DNA of 5,389 nt, from positions 1-5,389 of the forward strand of contig CATOLK010000080.1 in assembly GCA_951801155.1 (NCBI GenBank), read 5' to 3'. The translations under genes were made by a program, and so were the position numbers. Origin of the DNA: an uncultured Rickettsiales bacterium. Lineage in GTDB: Bacteria; Pseudomonadota; Alphaproteobacteria; Rickettsiales; UBA1997. Below the pieces are notes generated by a model. That model had not been told where the DNA came from and did no database searches. It saw nothing but the letters and a program-made list of their open reading frames with translations. This document shows, piece by piece, positions 1-5,338 of the stretch (its first letter is position 1; the number at the start of each line of letters is the position of its first letter).

Positions 1-70
1 ATATATTTAATAATTTTATTTTTTAATAATTTTTATTTTTATGTCTTTCTTTTTTAATTGGATTTGTTAT

Positions 71-311
71 TTCTTTGATTTTTCTTTATTTGTGTCATTC
101 CAGATTAGATTTTCTTGATAAACTCGTTTATTTTGTTAATTTCCCTTTATTTACGTCATTCCAGATTAGATTTTCTTGTAAGCTTGTTTATTCTTTGATT
201 TTCCTTTATTTACATCCTTTAAAATTAGAATTTCTTGATAAACTTGTTTATTTTGTTAATTTCCCATTATTTACGTCATTCCAGATTAGAATTTCTTAAT
301 AAACTTGTTTA
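71..311. repeat. Tandem array of four 60-bp units
   Basis: Four consecutive units occupy 71-130, 131-190, 191-250 and 251-311. Each carries the core GTCATTCCAGATTAGA or a close variant, then TTTCTTGATAAAC, TTGTTTA and an AT-rich linker ending TTTATTTACGT. Unit 3 is the most diverged, with ATCCTTTAAAATTAGA in place of the core. Units 1 and 3 begin TTCTTTGATTTT while units 2 and 4 begin TTTTGTTAATTT, so there is a second-order period of 120 bp. A much weaker match precedes the array at about 10-70. Because 60 is divisible by 3, the array stays open in one plus frame, but nothing suggests it is translated. The function is unknown; the unit resembles the dispersed palindromic repeats found in AT-rich alphaproteobacterial genomes. 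Confidence 0.9.
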
Positions 312-334
312 TTTAGAAATTCTTAATGTGGAAT
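278..334. repeat. 57-bp near-perfect palindrome closing the array
   Basis: The left arm (278-304, ATTCCAGATTAG followed by AATTTCTTAATAAAC) pairs with the right arm (307-334) around a TT centre at 305-306. I count two mismatches and one single-base bulge over about 27 positions. The inner 289-322 stem is 15 of 16 paired. Tandem units 1-3 contain only the left half and a short AAAC/GTTT hairpin; only the last unit has the full right arm. This looks like a complete palindromic repeat whose left half was amplified, which is an inference. Confidence 0.85.
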
Positions 335-344
335 CCAGCAATAT

Positions 345-420
345 AAAGAATATTAAATATAGAAAAATATTTTAAAGGTTTTTTACATCATAGGATATAG
401 AAAAATTATTAATATTCTTT
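345..420. repeat. 12-bp perfect inverted repeat
   Basis: AAAGAATATTAA at 345-356 is exactly repeated in inverse orientation at 409-420, with a 52-bp spacer. It lies between the direct repeat array and the inverted copy of the repeat unit, so it may be the inner part of a larger degraded inverted repeat (about 246-360 against 400-481). It is AT-rich, and chance contributes to such matches in this background. Confidence 0.5.
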
Positions 421-423
421 TTC

Positions 424-481
424 TCTGTTAAAGTAATTCTAATTTGGAATGACATAAATAGAATAAAATTAAAAAATAAAC
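424..481 (-). repeat. Inverted copy of the 60-bp repeat unit
   Basis: Read on the minus strand from 481, this stretch begins GTTTATTTTTTAATTTTATT and continues through TATTTATGTCATTCCAAATT to AGAATTACTT. That matches array unit 4 and its preceding GTTTA almost continuously. The plus strand shows the mirror core GGAATGAC at 446-453. It is one copy in the opposite orientation, about 110 bp from the end of the array. Confidence 0.8.
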
Positions 482-540
482 AATTATAAAAATAAATAAA
501 TTTAAAAATATTCAAATATTATTGACATTTGAATATAATT

Positions 541-798
541 TTATACAGAAGGTCTATTATATTCTCTATAGAACTTTTTAAGGTTTTTACGAGAATCTAA
601 ATGATATAATATAAATATGGTTATTATTTTAATTTTTGATAAAGTATCTATTCTATGTTTATAGATTCTTTTTTTATTACTACCATTACCACTATTTTCT
701 ATAAAATACTGTTTATTTACTAAAGAAGTAATGTTTTTATTGAAATCATCTATTTTTTAAAAAAAATTAATTATTAAATCTTCAAATGTTAGTATCAT
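541..798 (-). pseudogene. IS982-family transposase fragment (broken)
   Basis: From the ATG at 798, one minus-strand frame runs 86 codons to a TAA at 541 and is interrupted by an in-frame TAA at codon 14 (757-759), beside a T8A6 homopolymer. Before the stop it reads MILTFEDLIINFF; after it begins KIDDFNKN. Further on are IYKHRIDTLSKIKIITIFI and YHLDSRKNLKKFYREYN. This order (an I-D-D-F start, a basic stretch, then LSxIxxIxILxHxxxxRNxKxFYxxY) is the N-terminal signature of IS982 transposases as I recall the family. About 85 of the usual roughly 280-300 residues remain. The catalytic DDE core is absent, and the frame ends just before the repeat-bearing region. It is a non-functional relic. The assignment rests on remembered family pattern and should be confirmed by profile search. 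Confidence 0.72.
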
Positions 799-871
799 AA
801 CAGGAAGTTATATTTTTCAATAAATTCATTATTTAACTTCCCGTACTTATTTTTCAATACATTTTAAATTT

Positions 872-889
872 AAAAAGCGAGGTTGGGGT
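872..889 (-). mobile_element. Probable terminal inverted repeat of the IS982 relic
   Basis: Read on the minus strand from 889 the sequence is ACCCCAACCTCGCTTTTT, a G+C-rich island in an AT-rich stretch. IS982-family ends typically begin ACC/ACCC. Its distance from the transposase ATG (91 nt) fits the short leader of such elements. No partner end is visible to the left, consistent with loss of the distal part of the element. The leader between them holds an 8-bp inverted repeat (GGAAGTTA 803-810, TAACTTCC 834-841) and two copies of TATTTTTCAATA (811-822 and 848-859). Confidence 0.5.
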
Positions 890-1069
890 CAATATTAATA
901 ATATTGAAAATTTTGTTTTTTATAACATCTATTTTTTGAGAAAAATTTTTTATATAAGATATCTAGTAAAATAATACTATGATTATAAAAATTATAAACA
1001 ATATTTAGATTACAATAATATAGCTATAGTATTATATAAAATAGTATTTACTGTAAACATTAAAGCGAA
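889..1069. other. AT-rich spacer without genes
   Basis: No reading frame longer than about 16 codons with a start is visible on either strand. The notable sequence is a 19-bp perfect odd palindrome at 889-907 (TCAATATTA, A, TAATATTGA) abutting the proposed IS end. There is also an AATACTAT motif (973-980) with inverted matches ATAGTATT at 1026-1033 and 1041-1048. I can assign no function to these. Confidence 0.5.
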
Positions 1070-1088
1070 AATCCTAATATACAGGATT
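1070..1088 (-). terminator. Weak hairpin terminator candidate after tRNA-Thr
   Basis: On the minus strand AATCCT and AGGATT form a 6-bp stem with a 7-nt loop, followed by TTCGCTTT. It lies about 37 nt beyond the tRNA CCA end. The stem is short and the following T run is poor, so this is only a candidate. A better T tract (TCTTTTTTTC) follows the CCA directly and could itself end the transcript with the acceptor stem as hairpin. Confidence 0.3.
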
Positions 1089-1124
1089 ATTTTAAATTAT
1101 AAATATTGCTTTTTGAAAAAAAGA

Positions 1125-1200
<76 letters not shown>

Positions 1201-1208
1201 TTAACCTT

Positions 1209-1237
1209 ATTATAGAATACTAAATTTAATTTTGCAA
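1209..1237 (-). promoter_or_regulatory. Promoter of tRNA-Thr
   Basis: On the minus strand TTGCAA (1232-1237) stands as the -35 box, 17 nt from a perfect TATAAT (1209-1214). The tRNA 5' end is 8 nt past the -10 box. Spacing and position fit a sigma-70 type promoter. An AGTGC motif (1257-1261) and an AAATTT/T-rich stretch lie upstream, resembling the tRNA-Gly promoter. Confidence 0.75.
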
Positions 1238-1326
1238 CAAAAAAATTAAATTTTTAGCACTACCCACTTATATACCAAATTATTAAATAATTAAAGTATT
1301 TTTTTATTTAATATTTTTATTATTTG

Positions 1327-1393
1327 CGTTTATTTTGTTGGTTTTCCGTTATTTATTTCATTCTAAATTAGATTTTCTTGTAGACTTGTCTTA
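1327..1393 (+). repeat. Solitary degenerate copy of the 60-bp repeat
   Basis: This stretch matches array unit 2 at about 48 of 60 positions without gaps. TTTGTTGGTTTTCCG replaces TTTGTTAATTTCCCT, TTTCATTCTAAATTAGA replaces GTCATTCCAGATTAGA, and ATTTTCTTGTA is identical. It is preceded by CGTTTA as in the array. Partial palindromic pairing continues to the right (CTAGAAATTAC), so it may be a decayed full palindrome. It lies about 1 kb from the array in the same orientation, which supports a dispersed repeat family. Confidence 0.75.
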
Positions 1394-1590
1394 CTAGAAA
1401 TTACATATTTATCAATAGCATTAAAGACAATTAAAAAAACTATAAAAATATAATTTTCCATAAAAAAAATCTTGTTTTAAAATACTTCAAATTTTTTATA
1501 TTTTTAATAATGAGATATATTTCAATATGTTTCCTATTAAAAATATTATTCAATTATTTTAATTCTTATAAGATTAATTCAAATCTTTAA
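1394..1590. other. AT-rich spacer downstream of rlmE
   Basis: No convincing gene is present. A minus-strand frame of 32 codons (1363-1461) with a hydrophobic start runs into the solitary repeat copy and is probably chance. Just after the rlmE stop there is a short inverted repeat, AAGATT/AATCTT (1570-1575 and 1582-1587), but no T tract directly behind it, so I do not call a terminator. Confidence 0.5.
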
Positions 1591-2295
1591 TCATTTATTT
1601 TTATTAGGACAACCTCCTACAAATCCCATAGCCACCACATAAGTTTCCACAGAATCCTTTCTTGACGATTGTGGCTTAAAAAACTTTGCCACCTTAAAAT
1701 TTTTCTTTAATTTATCCATAAATTCCTTTTCAGCTCCACCTTGAAATATCTTACTTACAAAAGTTCCACCCTCAACTAAAACTTGAACAGCAAAATCAAA
1801 TGCAGTTTCCACCAATAACATAGTTCTTAAATAATCTGTTTTTCTATCTCCAGTAGTATTTGCTGCCATATCACTCATCACTACATTATATTTTTCACCA
1901 TTCATTTTACCCAAAATTAAATCTTTTGCATCATCTGCCAAAAAATCCTTCTGTATAATTTTTACTCCCTTGATATAATCCATAGGTAATATGTCAACCG
2001 ATAAAACATTATCATAGCCAACTTTTTCAACTGCAATTTGACTCCAACCACCAGGCGCCGCACCCAAATCCAATACTTTATAACCTTTTTTAAAAATTTT
2101 AAATTTTTCATTTATTTCCAATATTTTAAAAGCTGATCTAGCTCTGTAACCTCTCTCTTTAGCTTCTCCTACATAGGGATCGTTAAGATGTCTTTGTAGC
2201 CAATTTGTAGAGGAAATTTTTCTATGTTTTGCTGTCTTTACTTTTACAGCCTTAAATCTATTATTTACTATCTTACTACTTAATTTATTAACCAT
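1591..2295 (-). CDS. rlmE: 23S rRNA (uridine-2'-O)-methyltransferase RlmE
   Basis: RlmE (FtsJ/RrmJ) uses S-adenosylmethionine to methylate the 2'-O of U2552 (E. coli numbering) in the A-loop of 23S rRNA, a late step in 50S assembly, in the cytoplasm. The 234-residue product has a basic N-terminal extension, then SSTNWLQRHLNDPYV (28-42), then the methyltransferase fold. The SAM motif is VLDLGAAPGGWSQ (74-86). The K-D-K-E catalytic tetrad is complete: K57 (in RARSAFKILE), D142 (SDMAAN), K182 (VSKIFQG) and E217 (SVETYVVA). Their spacings nearly equal those of E. coli K38-D124-K164-E199. The start is supported by a Shine-Dalgarno-like AAGGGG 4 nt before the ATG. It is last in the operon, 9 nt after the SurA-like gene. 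The N-terminal extension is typical of alphaproteobacterial members. Identity is secure. Confidence 0.96.
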   Translation of the reverse strand: MVNKLSSKIVNNRFKAVKVKTAKHRKISSTNWLQRHLNDPYVGEAKERGYRARSAFKILEINEKFKIFKKGYKVLDLGAAPGGWSQIAVEKVGYDNVLSVDILPMDYIKGVKIIQKDFLADDAKDLILGKMNGEKYNVVMSDMAANTTGDRKTDYLRTMLLVETAFDFAVQVLVEGGTFVSKIFQGGAEKEFMDKLKKNFKVAKFFKPQSSRKDSVETYVVAMGFVGGCPNKNK

Positions 2296-2299
2296 TTTA

Positions 2300-2305
2300 C
2301 CCCTT
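2300..2305 (-). promoter_or_regulatory. Ribosome binding site of rlmE
   Basis: AAGGGG on the minus strand lies 4 nt before the rlmE ATG and touches the stop codon of the upstream gene. It is the only clear Shine-Dalgarno-like sequence in the operon and supports independent or strengthened initiation of rlmE. Confidence 0.65.
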
Positions 2306-3249
2306 TATTTATATATTACGTCTATTTTAGTAGAAAAAATAATATTTTTAATCTTTTCACCTAGAATTTTTGAAAAAATATAATTAACCACATTATTTTT
2401 TTCATTTTCACTAATATTAATTCTTTTTTCTCTATCATTTATCTTAAAAATAAAACATGCTCCAGTATCTTCACCAAAACAAAATGGTTTAATTATTGAA
2501 TTTTTTTCTGAATTTCCTAAAGATTTAATTATATTGGAATTTAATTCATTTTCAAATAACCAACCTAAATTACCATTGTTTTTAGCACTACTAGATTGTG
2601 AAACTGACAAAGCTGTTAATCCAAAATTTTTTAAATTTAAAGAATTATAAATATTATTTAATCTATTTAAAACCTTAGTTTTTTGTTCTTTATTTTCAAA
2701 ATACAAAACTATTTCAGATAAATTATATCTAATTATAAATTGTTTTTTTGCTATAAATTCTAAAACATTATTTACTGTAGCATCATCAATTTCTATACCT
2801 TGTTTTAATACCGTTTCAACATATTTATACCATAAATAGTTGCTTTCAAAAAAATACAATACAAATTGTTTATCAAGATTATTTTTTTCACAAAATTCAT
2901 CAATAGTTAAACTTGTGTTTAAATTTTTAGAAAATATATACCATAAATTATCTTTTTCTTCTTTTATTAATTCAATTCTATTTTTTTCTGCTATAATTCT
3001 TTTTTTTAAAACATCAATATAATTTTCCAAACTTTCATTATAAATTTTATTGCTTATTTTTTTATTTTCACTATAATTTGTTATAAAAATAAAGTTATTT
3101 AAATCATATTTAGTTATAGCAATATTATTCACATTAGCAATAATTTCAAAATCATTTTTTGAAAAAATATTTTTTAATTTATTTTCTGCCAAAGCAATAT
3201 TATTATAGAAAATAAATATTACCAGGAGAATTATAACTTTCTTAATCAT
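2305..3249 (-). CDS. SurA-like periplasmic chaperone / peptidyl-prolyl isomerase
   Basis: The 314-residue product has a signal peptide: K3-K4, a hydrophobic core to about 18, and an AxA site at 19-21 (ALA before EN). Residues 33-55 (FEIIANVNNIAITKYDLNN) match the SurA N-terminal domain pattern in which a protein begins with I-A-x-V-N-x-x-x-I-T. A helical, Lys/Glu/Asn-rich region follows to about 165. One degenerate parvulin-like domain spans about 172-272, with RYNLSEIVLYF (174-184) and SSAKNNGNLGWLFE (220-233), the latter like the S-x-G-G-D-L-G-W motif. E. coli SurA has two parvulin domains in 428 residues, so this is a short single-domain type. The likely role is folding outer-membrane proteins in the periplasm; whether isomerase activity remains is uncertain. 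Its ATG overlaps the ctpA stop by 8 nt (ATGATTAA) without a clear Shine-Dalgarno, implying translational coupling. Confidence 0.8.
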   Translation of the reverse strand: MIKKVIILLVIFIFYNNIALAENKLKNIFSKNDFEIIANVNNIAITKYDLNNFIFITNYSENKKISNKIYNESLENYIDVLKKRIIAEKNRIELIKEEKDNLWYIFSKNLNTSLTIDEFCEKNNLDKQFVLYFFESNYLWYKYVETVLKQGIEIDDATVNNVLEFIAKKQFIIRYNLSEIVLYFENKEQKTKVLNRLNNIYNSLNLKNFGLTALSVSQSSSAKNNGNLGWLFENELNSNIIKSLGNSEKNSIIKPFCFGEDTGACFIFKINDREKRINISENEKNNVVNYIFSKILGEKIKNIIFSTKIDVIYK

Positions 3250-4732
3250 TTTCTACATTGTTAATATTTTCTTCAAGATTATCAATTACTTCTGGAGTTT
3301 TTTTATTATTAATAATATTAATTTCGTCAATTAAACTAATAGCCCTTAAAAGCTGATAATCGTTATTGTATAAATTTTCATTATTTTCTTTTTTCTTACT
3401 ATTTTCTTTTATTGTTTTTTGAACTATGTCCTCTGTTTCTTCTCTTTCTAAATGACCCTCTAAATTTTTTTCACCAAAATCTTCATATTTATTATCTTCA
3501 AAAGATATTTTACCTTGTTTTACAATTATATCAGGAATAATTCCATCCAATTGAATTGATCTGTTTAGAGGAGTGTAATAGCGAGCAGTAGTTATCAAAA
3601 GAGCACCTCCATTTAAAAGTGGAAATACAGTTTGCACAGATGCTTTTCCAAAAGTTTTAGTTCCTAAAATTATTCCTCTTTTATAATCCTGAATCGCTCC
3701 AGCAACTATTTCAGATGCAGAAGCCGAACCATTGTTAACCAAAACAACTAATGGAGTATTTCTGTCTAATAAAAGATTTCCATTTGAAGTTTTATATAAA
3801 TTTAAAGATTTTGCATCTCTATCTTTTGTAGAAACAACAACTTGATCCTTATCAATAAATAGTTCTGATATTTTAACTGCTTCGGTCAACAATCCTCCAG
3901 GATTATTTCTTAAATCCAATATAAATCCTTTTAATTTATTTTCACCCATTGTTACCTTTAATTTATTAAACATATTAATGGTATCTTGTTGTAAATTATC
4001 TTTAAATTCTGTCAATTTAATATAAATTATATTGTCATTAATTACCTTTCCTTTAACTGGATTTGTTTTAATTTTTTCTCTTTTTAATACAAACTCTAAA
4101 GGTTTTACTTCGCCTTTTCTTAATATAGTAATTTTTACTTTTTCACCAACTTTTCCTCTCATCAAATTTATAGCTTGATATAAATCCATATCAAAAGTAT
4201 TTTTATCGTCTATTTGACTTATAAAGTCACCAGTTCTAATGCCAGCTTTATAAGCTGGAGTATCTTCAATAGGAGAAATTACAGTGATAAATAAATCTGT
4301 GTTTTTTGTAACAATTATTCCAAGACCACCAAATTCGCCTTTGATATTTTCCTGCATTTCTTTATATTCTTTTTTATTTAAATATCTTGAATGTGGGTCT
4401 AAAGAGGTTAATATTCCTTTTATAGCATTTTCATAAACTTTTTCTTCATCTATTTCTTCAATATAACTAATTTTTAATTTTTTTATTATATACCTTAATA
4501 AATCTTCGTTGTTTTTAATTTGTTGTTGTTCTGTTAAATTATTAAACAACGAAAAATTAAACTTAAAACCCTCTTCACCTAATGGCTCTTTCTGAGAAAT
4601 AATTTCTTCTTCGTTATTTCTTGCCAAAATATAAACACTCTCTACCCGTTTTATAAAATTTCTTTTATAAATAAATAAACTACATAAAACTAATATAATT
4701 GTAAAGAATATAAAATTTAATGTTTTCTTCAT
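3242..4732 (-). CDS. ctpA: S41 carboxy-terminal processing protease CtpA
   Basis: The 496-residue product is a tail-specific serine protease of the S41 family that cleaves proteins near their C termini in the periplasm. Order: a membrane anchor or uncleaved signal (K2-K3, hydrophobic 5-21); a helical N-terminal domain with LTSLDPHSRYL (108-118); a PDZ domain at about 133-220 with the GGLGI loop (135-139); the protease core at about 225-405 with ILDLRNNPGG (271-280). The catalytic Ser is S338 in NGSASASEI and the general base Lys is K363 in TFGKASVQ, 25 residues apart as in E. coli Prc (S452/K477). The product-side motif RSIQLDGIIPDI (391-402) is typical. The C-terminal tail (405-496) is K/E/N-rich but keeps NLEGHL and DYQLLRAISLID, which occur in alphaproteobacterial CtpA. 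No strong ribosome site is visible. It is the second gene of the operon, 30 nt after the lipoprotein. Confidence 0.95.
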   Translation of the reverse strand: MKKTLNFIFFTIILVLCSLFIYKRNFIKRVESVYILARNNEEEIISQKEPLGEEGFKFNFSLFNNLTEQQQIKNNEDLLRYIIKKLKISYIEEIDEEKVYENAIKGILTSLDPHSRYLNKKEYKEMQENIKGEFGGLGIIVTKNTDLFITVISPIEDTPAYKAGIRTGDFISQIDDKNTFDMDLYQAINLMRGKVGEKVKITILRKGEVKPLEFVLKREKIKTNPVKGKVINDNIIYIKLTEFKDNLQQDTINMFNKLKVTMGENKLKGFILDLRNNPGGLLTEAVKISELFIDKDQVVVSTKDRDAKSLNLYKTSNGNLLLDRNTPLVVLVNNGSASASEIVAGAIQDYKRGIILGTKTFGKASVQTVFPLLNGGALLITTARYYTPLNRSIQLDGIIPDIIVKQGKISFEDNKYEDFGEKNLEGHLEREETEDIVQKTIKENSKKKENNENLYNNDYQLLRAISLIDEINIINNKKTPEVIDNLEENINNVEND

Positions 4733-4762
4733 TATAATATTTTATTCATTGCTTTATAAAAT

Positions 4763-4924
4763 TTATGATAAATATAACCAAGTGTTTACTGGTCTTCTTG
4801 GGCCACATGGACCATCTTTTCCAGATACACATGGGCTTTTTACATCAACCACTTTAGTACTCATACAAGACTGTACAACTAAAAATAATAGTAAAACTAT
4901 TAAATACTTTATTGCTTTTTTCAT
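4763..4924 (-). CDS. Small lipoprotein, 53 residues, unknown function
   Basis: A short minus-strand frame gives a textbook lipoprotein. It has a basic start (MKKAIKY), a hydrophobic core LIVLLLFLVV (8-17) and a lipobox V-Q-S-C with the acylated Cys at 20. The mature part is only 34 residues and contains PCVSGKDGPCGPRRPVNTWL (31-50), with two further Cys (C32, C40) that could form a disulfide, then ends YLS. The Pro/Gly/Cys-rich tail contrasts with the K/N/I-rich composition of the neighbouring proteins, which argues for selection on it. It is the first gene of the operon, with a promoter about 30 nt upstream and the ctpA start 30 nt downstream. A role with CtpA or the SurA-like protein in envelope quality control is possible but is inference only. 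It may belong to one of the short rickettsial DUF lipoprotein families; I cannot assign it. A 64-codon plus-strand frame covers the same DNA but has no protein features. Confidence 0.8.
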   Translation of the reverse strand: MKKAIKYLIVLLLFLVVQSCMSTKVVDVKSPCVSGKDGPCGPRRPVNTWLYLS

Positions 4925-4955
4925 AAAAAAACTAATTTGTTAATTATTACCAATA

Positions 4956-4983
4956 ATATTAAACTAAAATATAAATTTTTCAA
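4956..4983 (-). promoter_or_regulatory. Promoter of the lipoprotein-ctpA-surA-rlmE operon
   Basis: On the minus strand TTGAAA (4978-4983) and TAATAT (4956-4961) are separated by 16 nt. The -10 box is 31 nt before the lipoprotein ATG, leaving an untranslated leader of roughly 24 nt. Matches to consensus are 5/6 and 4/6. The DNA around and upstream of the -35 box resembles that of the tRNA-Gly promoter. Confidence 0.6.
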
Positions 4984-4999
4984 GAAAAAACTTTATTGT

Positions 5000-5029
5000 G
5001 TACTAGTTCGATATATTTGGAAAAACTTT
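5000..5029. repeat. Promoter-upstream repeat, copy 1
   Basis: GTACTAGTTC, then GATATATTTGG, then AAAAACTTT on the plus strand. It matches copy 2 at 5339-5369 in about 28 of 32 aligned columns. It begins 16 nt upstream of the operon -35 box; copy 2 has exactly the same 16-nt distance from the tRNA-Gly -35 box. The core G-N-A-C-T-A-G-T-N-C is almost self-complementary, as an operator might be. Confidence 0.65.
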
Positions 5030-5205
5030 AGATAATATTTTTATTAAAATATTAGAAAATAATAAACTTTTTAAAAATATAAATAAGTTCTTTATTGAGA
5101 TAGCAAACGCGCACAATATAATCTTTAACGAAAATAATTAGGGGATAAATTTAAAGTAACTCTAATATTCACCATACAAGAAGCAAAATAAATAGAATAT
5201 AAAGA
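5030..5205. other. Spacer between tRNA-Gly and the operon promoter
   Basis: No gene is supported. It holds an AT hairpin (AATATTTT 5034-5041, AAAATATT 5046-5053) and a small G+C-richer patch, GCAAACGCGCAC, at 5103-5114. A minus-strand frame from 5175 reads only 16 residues before a stop. No clear terminator for tRNA-Gly is visible. Confidence 0.5.
5095..5122 (+). promoter_or_regulatory. Possible orphan plus-strand promoter
   Basis: TTGAGA (5095-5100) and a perfect TATAAT (5117-5122) are separated by 16 nt. No open reading frame follows; a transcript starting near 5129 would run antisense into tRNA-Gly. AT-rich DNA produces such matches by chance, so confidence is low. Confidence 0.3.
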
Positions 5206-5281
5206 TGGTGTGAGTGACGCGACTTGAACGCGCGACCCTAACCTTGGCAAGGTTATGCTCTACCAACTGAGCTACACTCAC
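5206..5281 (-). tRNA. tRNA-Gly (anticodon GCC)
   Basis: The gene is 76 nt with encoded CCA. Read from 5281 on the minus strand it gives acceptor GTGAGTG, TA, D stem GCTC/GAGC with an AGTTGGTA loop, anticodon stem TAACC/GGTTA with loop TTGCCAA (anticodon GCC), variable GGGTC, T arm GCGCG-TTCAAGT-CGCGT, acceptor CACTCAC, discriminator A, CCA. It decodes GGC and GGU. The acceptor is fully paired, but position 73 is A and pair 2-71 is T-A. E. coli-type tRNA-Gly has U73 and C2-G71, which are known glycyl-tRNA synthetase identity elements. The anticodon call itself is unambiguous. Confidence 0.96.
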
Positions 5282-5295
5282 ATATATGTTAATAT

Positions 5296-5322
5296 ATTAT
5301 AACATTAAATTTTAATTTGCAA
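5296..5322 (-). promoter_or_regulatory. Promoter of tRNA-Gly
   Basis: On the minus strand TTGCAA (5317-5322) is followed after 15 nt by a perfect TATAAT (5296-5301), which ends 14 nt before the tRNA 5' end. The spacer is slightly short. The same -35 sequence serves tRNA-Thr. An A/T tract and the AGTAC-ending repeat lie directly upstream. Confidence 0.7.
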
Positions 5323-5338
5323 GTAAAAATTTATTTTT

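Noticed and set aside
75..299. 74-codon plus-strand frame inside the tandem array
   Set aside because: It is a by-product of a 60-bp period, which is divisible by three. The product is a 20-residue repeat of biased composition without a ribosome site or recognisable domain.
71..311. Possible CRISPR array
   Set aside because: Repeat and linker together make one conserved 60-bp unit; there are no unique spacers and no cas genes in the window.
1363..1461. 32-codon minus-strand frame with a hydrophobic start
   Set aside because: There is no clear ribosome site, it ends inside the degenerate 60-bp repeat, and the composition is what AT-rich DNA yields by chance.
1570..1587. AAGATT/AATCTT inverted repeat after rlmE as a terminator
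   Set aside because: The stem is all A-T except one pair and no T tract follows it on the transcribed strand.
2840..3022. 60-codon plus-strand frame
   Set aside because: It lies wholly antisense to the SurA-like gene and has no supporting features.
4749..4943. 64-codon plus-strand frame
   Set aside because: It is the complement of the small lipoprotein, whose signal peptide, lipobox and operon context make the minus strand the coding one.
5125..5175. Short minus-strand frame beginning MVNIRVTLNLSPNYFR, followed past a stop by RLYCARLLSQ
   Set aside because: It looks faintly protein-like and could be a gene relic, but it is too short and matches no family I recognise.
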